This document shows, one piece after another, positions 37,545-47,319 of a stretch of DNA of 64,000 nt. How positions within the stretch are numbered: the first letter of the stretch is position 1; each line of letters starts with the position of its first letter. The notes under the pieces were generated by a model, which saw only the letters and a list, made by a program, of their open reading frames with translations, was not told the DNA's origin and made no database searches. Location of the stretch: the NCBI GenBank assembly GCA_001942415.1, contig MKJX01000155.1:21265-85264 (forward strand), in the 5' to 3' direction. The stretch is from Pseudonocardia sp. CNS-139 (GTDB taxonomy: Bacteria > Actinomycetota > Actinomycetes > Mycobacteriales > Pseudonocardiaceae). A program made the position numbers and the translations under genes.

Positions 37545-38813
37545 TCAGCCGAGGTCGGCGCGCACCGGCAGGGCCGTGACGCCGCGGCCGAGCACGGCCG
37601 GGACCCACGTCAGCTCGCCGGGCTCGACCGCGAGCCGGAGCCCGGGCAGCCGCCGCAGCAGGGTGCCGATCGCGATCTGCAGCTCCGCGCGGGCGAGCGC
37701 GGCGCCGGGACAGAAGTGGATGCCGTGCCCGAACGCGAGGTGCGGGTTGGGGCTGCGGTCGAGGTCGAGCCGGTCCGGGTCGGTGAAGCGGCGCGGGTCG
37801 CGGTTGGCCGCGCACAGGGAGACGATCACGGAGTCACCGGCCGGGATCGCCCGGCCGTGCAGGTCGCTGTCCTCGCCGAAGAACCGCCAGGTGGTCAGCT
37901 CGAAGGCACTGTCGTAGCGGAGCAGCTCCTCCACGGCCCGCGGGACCAGCTCCGGCTCGGCACCCAGCCGGGCCGCCGCCCCGGGGTGGGTGAGCAGCGC
38001 GACCAGCGCCGTGCCGATCTGGTTGGTGACCGGCTCCTGGCCCGCGACCAGCAGCTGGAACACCATCGAGTCGAGCTGTGCGGCCGTGAGGGTGCCGTCG
38101 TCGTGGGCCCGCACGAGCCGGGTGAGCAGCCCGTCCGCGGGGTCGTCGCGGACCGCGATGACGACCTCGGCGATGTAGGTCTGCAGGCCGTGCAGCAGGG
38201 CCTCGTAGCGGGGCCGCCCGGGGTCGGTCGGGCCGACCGGCGCGACGACGCCGCCCCACTCCCGCCGGAACCGCGCGGCGGTCCCCGGCGGCAGGCCGAT
38301 GGCCGTGGCCAGCGCCGCGAACGGGAACCGGGCCGCGAACCCGGCGATCAGGTCGACCGGGCCGGCACCCGACCGCAGCGCCGCGACGAGGTCGTCCACC
38401 AGCGCGTCGGCCAGGTCCTGCAGCCCGGGCCGCAGTGCCTCGACGGCGCGCGGGGCGAACGCGTCGACCACCAGGGCGCGCATGACGGTGTGCACGGGCG
38501 GGTCCTGGTGCAGCAGGTGCACCTGGAGCTGGGAGTGCTGCGGCTCCGGCATGATCGAGGCCAGCGCCCGCCAGGTGTCGTTGCCGAGCCGGTGGTCCTT
38601 GCCGAGGCGGCGGTCGGTGAGCGCCGAGTGGGCCGCGTCGTAGCCGGTCACCAGCCAGGCGTGGACCCCGCTCGGGAACCGGACGCGGTGCACCGGGCAC
38701 CGCCGGCGCAGCGCGTCGTAGAGGGGGTAGGGGTCACGCTTGTACGCGGGGCCGACGAGCGGCACGGGCTCGGCGGTGTCCACGCTCGGGCGCTCAGGGG
38801 GCGGGATCGTCAT
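37545..38813 (-). CDS. Cytochrome P450 of the isonitrile operon
   Basis: Intact, 422 residues, ATG 38813 with GGAAGGG upstream. ExxR helix (EELLRYDSAFELTTWRFF), heme loop FGHGIHFCPGAALAR with the axial Cys, and I-helix LLVAGQEPVTNQIG. The I-helix has Glu but Pro in place of the usual oxygen-activating Thr, so oxygen activation or the reaction may be atypical. It sits 62 bp upstream of the isonitrile synthase gene; P450s decarboxylate, desaturate or couple isonitrile-bearing amino acids in some pathways. Redox partners are not encoded here. Confidence 0.92.
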   Translation of the reverse strand: MTIPPPERPSVDTAEPVPLVGPAYKRDPYPLYDALRRRCPVHRVRFPSGVHAWLVTGYDAAHSALTDRRLGKDHRLGNDTWRALASIMPEPQHSQLQVHLLHQDPPVHTVMRALVVDAFAPRAVEALRPGLQDLADALVDDLVAALRSGAGPVDLIAGFAARFPFAALATAIGLPPGTAARFRREWGGVVAPVGPTDPGRPRYEALLHGLQTYIAEVVIAVRDDPADGLLTRLVRAHDDGTLTAAQLDSMVFQLLVAGQEPVTNQIGTALVALLTHPGAAARLGAEPELVPRAVEELLRYDSAFELTTWRFFGEDSDLHGRAIPAGDSVIVSLCAANRDPRRFTDPDRLDLDRSPNPHLAFGHGIHFCPGAALARAELQIAIGTLLRRLPGLRLAVEPGELTWVPAVLGRGVTALPVRADLG

Positions 38814-38854
38814 CGGTCGTCCCTTCCGGGTGGCGGCGGTGGGTCGCGGTCTGC

Positions 38855-40688
38855 TCAGAGGCGCAGGTCGGGGCGGTGGTGCTCCAGCCAGAGCGCCAGG
38901 TCCACCACGCGCTCCAGCCGCAGCCGGTGCCCCCAGTCGAGCCCCTCGGCCGGGGCGTCCAGCAGCGGGGCGATCCGGGTGACGTCGACGATGTCGGTGA
39001 CGCGCTCGACGTCCAGGCCGGTGCGGGCGAGCTGCTGGAGCCCGCGGTTGTAGCCGGGGTCGTGGGTGGCCGGGTAGTGGTTCTTCGGCCGGTCGAGCAC
39101 GGACTGCGGGGCGAGCTTGCCGGCCACCGCGCGCAGCAGGCTCTTCTCCCGGCCGTCGTGGGTGTGCAGGGCCCACGGGATCGAGAACGCGTACTCGACG
39201 AGCCGGTGGTCGCAGTAGGGCACCCGGACCTCCAGCCCGTGGGCCATGCTCAGCCGGTCCTTGCGGTGCAGCAGCTGGCGCAGCCAGCGGGTCAGCGACA
39301 GGTGCTGCAGCTCCCGGGAGCGGTGCTCGACGGGGGTCTCGCCGTCGAGGTGCGGCACGGCGGCCAGCGCGGACGCGTAGGTGTCGGCGCGGTACTCGGG
39401 CATCCGCATCCGGGCCGCGAGGTCGGGGTGCAGCGGGACCGCGGCGTCGTCCCCGGTGACGAGCAGCCACGGGAACGTCGCGGCCTCGCGCGGGCGGGCG
39501 GCGTGGAACCAGGGGTAGCCGCCGAAGACCTCGTCGGCGGCCTCGCCGGACAGGGCGACCGTCGAGTGCTCGCGGATCCGGCCGAAGAGCAGGTAGAGGG
39601 AGGTGTCCATGTCGCCGACGCCGATCGGCGAGTCCCGGCACGCGACCACCGCGCGGCGGTGCTCCAGGTCGAGCAGGTCGGCCGGGTCGAGCACGGTGAC
39701 CTCGTGCGCGGTGCCGATGTGCGCGCCCGCCTCGGCGGCGAACGGGGTGTCGTGCCCGGTGCGCAGCACGTCGCCGGTGAACCGCTGCGCCTGGTCCCGG
39801 TAGTCGACGGCGTAGGAGCGCAGCACCGCGTCCGGGCCGGAGCGGCGGCGCAGCTCGGCCGCGGCGTGCGCGGTGACCACCGTCGAGTCGAGCCCTCCGG
39901 AGAGCAGGCTGCAGATCGGCACGTCCGCCTCCAGCCGCGAGCAGGAGGCCTGCTCCACGAGATGCCGGACCCGTTCCACGGTGGTGTCCGGGTCGTCCTC
40001 GTGCGGCGCGACGCCGAGCTGCCAGTACCGGCCGGTGCGCAGCCCGGTCGGGTCCAGGACGAGGTAGCCGCCGGGCTCGATCTCCTCGACCCCCGCCCAC
40101 ACCCCCGGCCAGCCCGAGAACAGCAGCCCGTACGCCTCGCGCAGGCTCGCCAGGTCGACGACCGGGTCGACGCCGGGGTGGGCGAACAGCGCCTTCGGCT
40201 CGGACCCGAACGCGACGCCGTGCGGGGTGCGGGCCCAGTACAGGGGCTTGACGCCGAGCCGGTCCCGGCCCAGCAGGAGCCGCCCCGCGGCCTGGTCCCA
40301 GACCGCGAAGGCGAACATCCCCTCCAGCCGGCCGAGGCGCCCGTGCCCCACTCCCGGCAGGCCGCGAGCACGACCTCGGTGTCGCTGCGCGTGGCGAAGG
40401 CGTGCCCGCGCCCGCGCAGCTCGGCGCGCAGCTCGTGGTGGTTGTAGACCTCGCCGCTGTAGGTCAGCACGGTCTGCGCGCGTCGGGTCCGGCGAGCATC
40501 GGCTGCGCCCCGCCGGCGATGTCGATCACCGCGAGCCGGCGGTGGCCGAGCGCCGCGCGGTCGTCGGCCCAGACCCCGCCGGCGTCCGGTCCGCGCAGGA
40601 CCTGCGTGGCCGTCATCCGTTCGGCGACGGCGCGCAGGTGCGCGCGGCCGGCCGGCGCGAGCTCGACGAGCCCGGCGATTCCGCACAT
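38855..40688 (-). CDS. Asparagine synthetase (AsnB)-like amidotransferase (two frameshifts)
   Basis: ATG 40688 gives MCGIAGLVELAP with the catalytic N-terminal Cys2 of glutaminase class 2. Then LTYSGEVYNHHELRAEL, GRDRLGVKPLYW, the PP-loop SLLSGGLDSTVVTAH and the synthetase part GEAADEVFGGYPWFHAARP and GLEVRVPYCDHRLVEYAF. Frames change near 40480 and 40350. About 612 residues, full length. In natural-product loci AsnB homologues make amides on carboxylic acids. Here it stands between an MFS exporter and the P450/isonitrile synthase, so amidation of an isonitrile amino acid is a plausible role; housekeeping asparagine synthesis is less likely in this operon. Confidence 0.9.
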
Positions 40689-42089
40689 CAGCGGTCCTCC
40701 TCTGCAGGCGGGCGCGCCGGGCGGCGCCCGGCGCGGGGGACGAGCAGCACGGCCGCGACGACCGCGGCGGCGGTCACGGCCACGAAGGCGGGCCCGGTGT
40801 GCAGGCGCGTGCCGTCGTCGTTCCAGGCGAGCGCGGCGGCGGCCGGGCCGACGGCGAAGCCGAGGCTGCGGGCGGACTGGACCGCCGCCCCGGCGGTCGC
40901 GATCCGCTCGCGCGGCGCGGCGGTGACGACGAGCAGCTGGGTGGGGCCGCCGTAGAGGCCGGTCCCGATCCCGGCGACGGCCAGCCGCCACGCGACGTCG
41001 AGCGGCTCCCCGCCGGCGCCCGTCGAGGCCAGCAGGCCGAACCCGGTCGCGGCGACCACCGCGCCCGCCACGGCGACCGGACGGGCTCCGAACCGGTCCG
41101 CGAGCCGGCCCGCGACCGGGCCCGTCAGCCCCATCATCAGCGGGAACGCCAGCAGCACGAGCCCGGCGGTCGTCGCGTCGACCTGGCCCGGCCGGACTGC
41201 GACGAGGTAGCTCGCGGCGGTGAACGCCGCGGCGAGCAGCAGGACCGCGGCGACGGTGGCGCCGGTGCGCGACGCGCGCAGCACGGCGCCGACCACCCGG
41301 GTCCCGGGCCGGCGCAGCCACCCCGCGAGCGACCCGGCCGCGAGCGCGCACAGCACCGCGGTGACCGCCGCGGGCAGGCCGTCGAACGGGCCGGTGACCA
41401 CGACCAGCAGGCCGCCCAGGCCCGCGACGAGCAGGACGCCGTCGACGAGCTCACCGCCGGCCCGCCGGCCGGGTGAGGCGCCCGCCCGGGACCCGCGCAT
41501 GCCGCAGCAGCAGCCAGCCGGCGAGCACGCAGACCAGCACGACCGGGACGAAGACGGACCGCCACCCGACGAGGTCGATCAAGGGCCCGCCCAGCGCCGG
41601 CCCGGCGACGCCGCCGATCGGACCGGCCGTCGCCGGCACGGCCATCGCGCGGCCGCGCCGCTGCGGTGCGACGGCGACCGCGGCGAGCACCGGCATGAGC
41701 ACCATGACCACCGCGCCGGCGCACCCCTGCAGGAACCGCAGGCCGACCAGCGCCGGCAGGGTGGGCGCGAGCACCGCGAGGACGTTCGCCAGCCCGAACC
41801 CGGTGACCCCGAGCAGCACCGCCGGCCGCAGCGGCACGCCGTCCAGCCAGCGCCCGGCCGGGAGCAGGAGGGCCACGGCCGGGACCGCGTAGCCGAGCAC
41901 CACCCACTGGGCGGCCCGCGGGTCCACCGCGAACGAGCCGGCCACGGCGGGCAGGGCCAGGTTCACGACGTTCATGTCGAGCATCGCCGCGAACGACAGC
42001 AGTCCCGCCACAGCCACGGCGGCCCGGTCGTCCCGGGCGCCCACGGGCCCGTGGCCCGGCCCCCGGCCCACGCCCTCCCGATCGGGCAT
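40688..42089 (-). CDS. MFS transporter, DHA2 drug-exporter type (one frameshift)
   Basis: ATG 42089; about 467 residues. The first half has MLDMNVVNLALPAVAGSF, AQWVVLGYAVPAVALLLPAG and a VVMVLMPVLAAVA helix; the second half, after a frame change near 41470, has FPLMMGLTGPVAGRLADRFG. Fourteen helices are expected. Such proteins export small molecules with proton antiport. It is the first gene of the isonitrile operon and its stop overlaps the AsnB start by one base (TGATG), so it is probably the exporter of the isonitrile product. Confidence 0.87.
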
Positions 42090-42284
42090 CGCGTCCCCCC
42101 GGTTCGCTCGTCCCCGCTACGGCGTCCGTAGGAAAGGTCGATGGTCCGTAACGGCCGGTTCCGGGCAGCCGTGCACGCTCCGTGTCACATGAATCACACG
42201 ATGGAGTGAACGGCGTCGGGAACCACGCGGCGTTCGACGGCGACCCGTCGTGCAGAAGCAGATCGCCGGTCCGAAGGAGACACG
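42090..42284. promoter_or_regulatory. Divergent promoter region, isonitrile operon / Fec importer 3
   Basis: This 195-bp gap must hold the promoters of the leftward isonitrile operon and the rightward Fec-type importer. No copy of the Zur-like box is seen. It contains an imperfect repeat GTGTCACATGAATCACAC (42182-42199), and AAT-N19-CGTCGG (42192-42219) that loosely resembles the mycobacterial SigC pattern. Both are weak. A different control from the rest of the island is suggested. Confidence 0.35.
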
Positions 42285-43333
42285 TTGCGACCACACCGTC
42301 CGGGTCACGCGGCGGCGCTCGCCGTCCTGGCCGCGCTGGCCCTGCTCACGGGCTGTGGCGGTGGCGCCGCGCCCGCCGGCGTGCCGGCCGCTCCGACCGC
42401 GAGCGGCGGCATGGACATGGACATGGGGTCGTCGGCGGGCGGCGGGCACCCCGCGGCGCCGGCGTGCCCGCCGGTCCCCAGCCGGCCGCGCCGCCACAGC
42501 GGATCGTCACGATGGACGGCGGCGCGGCCGCGATCCTCACCCGGCTGGGTGTCGGCGACCGCATCGTCGGCACCGCGGCGCCGGACTTCTTCGCCGCCTT
42601 CACCGGCGAGGAACGCGCGCAGCTCGACCGGATCCCGGTGATCGACCCGGGCCAGGGCAACGCCGAGGCGGTGATCGCGGCGCGGCCCGACATGGTCGTG
42701 GGCATCTCCACCTACAGCTTCGGGGGGTTCGACGGGACCCCCACGGTGGACCGGCTGGCGCAGGCCGGCGCCGCGGCGCTGGTGGCCTGCGAGGGTGCGG
42801 GCCCGGGGCCGGTCACCGACCTCTCCGCCACCCTGGGGTTCGTCCGCGAGACGGCCGGCGTCCTCGGCGTCGCGGACCGCGGCGAGCAGCTGGCGCAGCA
42901 GATCGAGGCCGAGATCCAGGCGGCCCGGCCGCCCGCCGGGACCCCGCCGGTGCGGGTGCTGGCGCTGTCGTCGGCCCCGGCGGCCGGCCAGCCCCTGATG
43001 ACCCAGGGCGGCCAGAGCCTCGCCAACGGGATCATCGCGCTGGCCGGCGGCGAGAACGTCGCGCAGGACGCGGCCGGCGACTTCGCGAGCCTCAACGCGG
43101 AGCAGGTGGTCGCCCGCGACCCGCAGGCGATCGTGGTGGTCACCGGCTTCTCCCCGCAGAGCGACGCCGAGCTGACCGAGGCGATCCGCGCCAGCCCGGT
43201 ACTGGCGCCGACCACCGCGGTCCGGGAGAACCGGCTGGTCACCGTGCCGCAGAGCATCCTGCTCTCGCCGAGCGTGCTCAACGGGCGGGCGGTCGCCGAG
43301 ATCGCCGGCGGGTTGCACACCCCGGCCGGATGA
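42285..43333 (+). CDS. Fec-type substrate-binding lipoprotein 3 (one frameshift)
   Basis: TTG 42285 with GAAGGAG 7 bp upstream. Lipobox ALALLTGCGGG. The mature N-terminus is Met/Asp/His-rich (GGMDMDMGSSAGGGHP), a possible metal-holding tail. After a frame change near 42465 the class III binding fold reads QRIVTMDGGAAAILTRLGVG, AARPDMVVGISTYSFGG and AQDAAGDFASLNAEQVVARD. About 350 residues. It is divergent from the isonitrile operon, so the substrate is inferred to be the metal complex of the isonitrile product. Confidence 0.87.
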
Positions 43334-44457
43334 CCCGGACCGCACGACACCCGGCGGCGGCTCCGCCGCTCGTCGCGGACGGCGGCGCACCGGCGCGTGG
43401 TGGTGCGCCGTCGGGCGGGATGCTCGGCGGCCTCCCGCTCCCGGCGGTGCTGGCCGCCCTCGCCGTCGCGGTGGCGGCCTCCGTCGTCGTGTCGGTCGGC
43501 CTCGGCCCGGTGTCGATCCCGCCGCTCACGGTCGCGCGGTCGCTCTGGGCGCACCTGACCGGCGCCGCCGCCCCGGTGGACGCCGCCCAGGACTTCATCG
43601 TGTGGCAGCTGCGCACGCCCCGGGTGCTGCTGGGCGTGTTCGTCGGGGCCGGGCTGGCCGTCGCCGGGCTCCTGGTCCAGGCGATGGTCCGCAACCCCGT
43701 CGGCGACCCGTACATCCTCGGCCTGTCCTCCGGGGCCTCGGTCGGCGCGGTGCTGGTGATCACGAGCCTCGGGGCCACGGCGGCGGGCCTGTTCACCGGA
43801 CCCGCCGCCGCGTTCCTCGGCGCCGCGCTCACCGGGCTCCTGGTGTTCGTGCTCTCCCGGGTGCGGGGCCGGCTGCAACCGGCCCGCATGGTGCTCGCCG
43901 GGGTCGCGCTCGGGCAGTTGCTCGGCGGCGTCACCTCGTTCCTGCTGCTGCGCACCCGCAACACCGACGCCCAGCAGCAGGTGCTGTTCTGGATGCTCGG
44001 GAGCCTGGCCGGCGCCCGGTGGGACCTGATGGGCGTCTGCGCGGTCGTGGTCGTCGTGCTGCTGGTGCCGCTGTGCTGGCAGGCCAACCGGCTGAACCTG
44101 CTCGTGCTCGGCGACGACGGCGCGTCCGCGCTGGGCACCGACCCCACCCGGACCCGGGCGTGGCTGTTCGTCGCGGTCGGGCTGCTCACCGGGACCGCGG
44201 TGGCGGTGTCGGGCAGCATCGGCTTCGTCGGGCTGGTGGTGCCGAACCTCGCGCGGCTGCTCTTCGGTGCCGACCACCGCCGCACCCTCCCGGTGTGCGC
44301 GCTGCTCGGGGCGCTCGTGATCGTCTGGTCGGACGCCGCCGCCCGGCTGGTGCTCGCGCCGTCCGAGCTGCCGATCGGCATCCTGACCGCCGCGATCGGC
44401 GTACCGGTCTTCCTGTACGTGCTGCGCCGCAGCGCGACCGGGTCGGTGGGGGTGTGA
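43330..44457 (+). CDS. Fec-type metallophore/metal ABC importer 3, permease
   Basis: Intact, 375 residues, ATG 43330 overlapping the binding-protein stop. FecCD motifs: LRTPRVLLGVFVGAGLAVAG, MVRNPVGDPYILGLSSGAS, MVLAGVALGQLLGG, FWMLGSLAGARWDL, SGSIGFVGLVVPNLARLLF and SELPIGILTAAIGVPVF. It pairs with the ATPase at 44454 (GTGA overlap). Presence next to a biosynthetic operon with its own exporter completes a secretion-and-uptake cycle. Confidence 0.93.
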   Translation: MTRTARHPAAAPPLVADGGAPARGGAPSGGMLGGLPLPAVLAALAVAVAASVVVSVGLGPVSIPPLTVARSLWAHLTGAAAPVDAAQDFIVWQLRTPRVLLGVFVGAGLAVAGLLVQAMVRNPVGDPYILGLSSGASVGAVLVITSLGATAAGLFTGPAAAFLGAALTGLLVFVLSRVRGRLQPARMVLAGVALGQLLGGVTSFLLLRTRNTDAQQQVLFWMLGSLAGARWDLMGVCAVVVVVLLVPLCWQANRLNLLVLGDDGASALGTDPTRTRAWLFVAVGLLTGTAVAVSGSIGFVGLVVPNLARLLFGADHRRTLPVCALLGALVIVWSDAAARLVLAPSELPIGILTAAIGVPVFLYVLRRSATGSVGV

Positions 44458-45230
44458 ACGCGACGCTCGTGGTCGACGGCGTGACCGTCGGCTACGGCGG
44501 CACACCGGCCGTCGCCGACGCCTCCCTCACCGTCGCGCCCGGCGGGTTCCTGGCGCTGGTCGGGCCCAACGGGTCCGGCAAGTCCACGCTGCTCAAGACG
44601 CTCTTCCGGGCGCTCAGACCCGAACGCGGCCACCTCGTCCTCGGCGAGGACGACCTCTGGACGATCCCCCACCGGGAGAACGCACGCGCGGTCGGCGTGC
44701 TCGCCCAGCACGCCTCCGACGGGTTCGACTTCACCGCCCACGAGGCGGTGATGCTCGGCCGGTCGCCCCACCTTGGCACGTTCGGCCGTCCCGGTGCCGG
44801 CGACGGCGCCGTCGTCCGGCGGGCGCTGGAGCGCACCGGCTGCACGGGCTTCGCGCACCGGCCGCTCTCCCAGCTCTCAGGCGGGGAGCGGCAGCGGGTG
44901 CTCCTGGCCCGCGCGCTGGCCCAGGAGCCCCGGGTGCTCGTCCTCGACGAGCCGACCAACCATCTCGACCCGCACCACCAGCTCGCGACGCTGCGGCTGG
45001 CCCGCTCGCTCGGGATCACGGTGCTGGCCGCGTTGCACTCGCTCGACCTGGCCGCCCAGTACGCCGACCGGATCGCCGTGCTCTCGGCCGGGAGGGTCGT
45101 CGCCGCGGGGGCGCCCCTCGACGTCCTGACGCGAGAGGTGCTCGTCACCCACTTCCGGGTGGACGGCAGCGTGATCACCGACCCGGTGACCGGACAGCCC
45201 CGGGTGCTGCTGCGGGAGCTGGACGCCTGA
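44454..45230 (+). CDS. Fec-type metallophore/metal ABC importer 3, ATPase
   Basis: Intact, 258 residues, GTG 44454. Walker A LVGPNGSGKSTLLKTLF, signature LSGGERQRVLLARALA, Walker B VLVLDEPTNHLDPHHQ, H-loop VLAALHSLDLAAQYAD. The C-terminal segment (VDGSVITDPVTGQPRVL) is like that of the ATPase at 10244 (TWTDPETGLLHFGL). It ends the plus-strand importer operon and meets the methyltransferase gene coming from the right. Confidence 0.93.
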   Translation: MNATLVVDGVTVGYGGTPAVADASLTVAPGGFLALVGPNGSGKSTLLKTLFRALRPERGHLVLGEDDLWTIPHRENARAVGVLAQHASDGFDFTAHEAVMLGRSPHLGTFGRPGAGDGAVVRRALERTGCTGFAHRPLSQLSGGERQRVLLARALAQEPRVLVLDEPTNHLDPHHQLATLRLARSLGITVLAALHSLDLAAQYADRIAVLSAGRVVAAGAPLDVLTREVLVTHFRVDGSVITDPVTGQPRVLLRELDA

Positions 45231-46034
45231 CGGGCCCGCGACGCGCGCGCAGGTCCGGCGGGCGACCAGCACGTGGTCGGTGCCGGACTGCCACACGGGG
45301 GCGACGGCGGTGAACCCGGCGCGGCGCAGGAGCCCGTCGTGGTCGGCGAGCGTGAGCCCGTTGCCGTAGCCGTGCCGCAGGCCGCGTTCCGCACGCGCCG
45401 ACCACCACGCGCCAACGCCGGCTCGGCCGCCACGGCCTCCCACCAGGCCCGCCACTCCTCGTTGCCGGTCACGCCGGCCCGGGCGGCCCGGCCGTGCTCG
45501 ACGGCCCTGGCCATGTCGGCGATCGCGGGGTCGGCGGGTGGCAGGTGGTCACCGTTGACGAGGACCCCACCGGGGCGCAGGAGCGCGGCCGCCTCGCCGT
45601 AGAAGCGGGCCAGCGGTTCCGGCTCGATCCAGTGCAGGGCCGTCGTCGACACCACCGCGTCCAGCGTCTCGACCTCCCCGAGCACGGCCGCCCAGCCCGG
45701 GCGGGTCACGTCGGCCTCGGCGAACCGGACCGTGTCGCCGTACCGGGCCCGGCCGAGCGCGAGCAGGAGCGGGTCGAGGTCGACGCCGACCAGCGTGCGC
45801 CCGGGAGGCGGTGGGCCAGCCGCGCCGAGAGGGACCCGGGCCCGCAGCCGACGTCGAGGACCACCGGGTCGCCGGCCGGCCCGAGGGCGTGCGCGACGAC
45901 GTCGCCGATCACGGCGAAGCGCTCCTCGCGGTCGGCGATGTAGCGGGTCTGCTGGGCGTCCCAGCGGTCGATCCACGCCGCCGCGACGTCGCCGGGCACG
46001 GCGGGGTCGCCGGACCGACCGTGTCCTGGGTCAT
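45175..46034 (-). CDS. Class I SAM-dependent methyltransferase, DAQQ-Y-DRE-RF type (about three frameshifts)
   Basis: ATG 46034 overlaps the MFS stop by ATGA; a frame change near 46003 joins MTQDTVGPATP to WIDRWDAQQTRYIADREERF. Then VLDVGCGPGSLSARLAHRL (motif I), after a shift near 45800 GVDLDPLLLALGRARYG and STTALHWIEPEPLARFYG, and after another near 45410 HGYGNGLTLADHDGLLRRAG. The 3' end is uncertain because the last frame stays open into the converging ATPase gene; the nearest plausible stop is 45175. Its N-terminal signature makes it a paralogue of the RiPP-operon methyltransferase at 13212. Confidence 0.7.
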
Positions 46035-47319
46035 GTGCGCTCGCTCTCCTCGGGTCGTGGTGCGGCCGCTGCCGGCCGGGTGGACAACAGGCCGCGCCGC
46101 TGCATCATCGCCGTGCCGGCGGCACCGGCGAGCCCGACGGCCAGCAGGCAGGCCGGCGCGGCGGCGCCCGGCAGCGGCCCGTCCGCCCCGACCAGGGCGC
46201 CGGCCAGCGCCGAGACCCCGGCCGCGACGATCGCCGACACCAGGTAGAAGAAGCCGTAGTAGGTGCCCGCGAGGCGCGCGCCACCCAGCACCGCCAGCAG
46301 CTGCATCACGAACGGGTTGGCCATCGCCATGCCGACGGTGAACACGACCGTGCCGGCCAGCGCGGGCAGCGCCGCCAGCGGTCGCAGCTGCTCTGCCGTG
46401 GACAGCAGTGGCGCGGCGACGGCGAGCGGCGCGAACCCGGCGCCCATCAGCGCCAGGCCCGCGGCGACCGACGTCCCGGGCGCGAAGCGGCGCGCGCACC
46501 ACGCGGTGATCCGCACCTGCAGCGCGATCCCCACCAGCGTCGACACCACGAACACCGCGCCGACGGCCGCCGGGGTGCCGCTCACCCGCTGCGCCTCCAG
46601 CGGCAGCACCAGGTAGAGCTGGTTGTAGAGCGCGAAGTAGGCCGACCCGCACACGGTGAAGGCGAGGAACCGGCGGTTGCGGGCGACCCCCAGCCAGCTG
46701 CCCAGCACGCCGTCGGGGTGGGCGTCGACGGCGCGACCCGGCAGCACCAGCACCTGCGCGACGGTGAGCAGCAGGAACGTCGCGCACGCCACGGCCGCGA
46801 CCAGCCGGAAGTCGACACCCAGCAGCGCCGCCCCGAGCAGCGGCCCGACCAGCGCCCCGGCGTGGGCGGCGACGTTGAACACCGCGAAGGCGCCGGCGAG
46901 GTCGGACGGCGCCTCACGGGACAGGTAGGCACGCACGGCCGGGTTGAACAGCGCGCCCGCGACGCCGGTGAGCACCGCCGCGGCGACGATCCCGGCGGGT
47001 GAGGTCACGACCGCGAACAAGCCGAACGCGACCACCCGCAGGCCGCAGCCGAGGATGATCACCGGCCGGTGCCCGAGCCGGTCGGCCGCGCTGCCCCCGA
47101 CGAGGAACAGGCCCTGCTGGGCCAGCACCCGCACCCCGAGCACGGCACCGACCACCGCCGTGGCGTAGCCGAGGTCGTCGACGAGGTAGGTGGCCAGGAA
47201 CGGCACCACCATGTAGAAGCCGACGTTGACCCCGAACTGGTTGACCACCAGCAGCCGCGCGGCCGGCGACAGCTCCCGGAACCGGCGCGGAACGCGGGTC
47301 GGTCCGGCGGCGCGCTCAC
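46031..47319 (-). CDS. MFS transporter, 12-helix exporter type (one frameshift)
   Basis: GTG 47319 overlaps the acetyltransferase stop (GTGA); a frame change near 47285 joins the start to RELSPAARLLVVNQFGVNVG. The rest is intact: YATAVVGAVLGVRVLAQQGL, DRLGHRPVIILGCGLRV (the MFS loop 2-3 motif), VTGVAGALFNPAVRAYLSRE-type segment, ending near 46031. About 429 residues. This subgroup (MdtH/YfcA-like) exports small molecules; in the opine metallophore systems an MFS protein (CntE) exports the ligand imported by a Nik-type ABC system, the same pairing as here. Confidence 0.87.
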
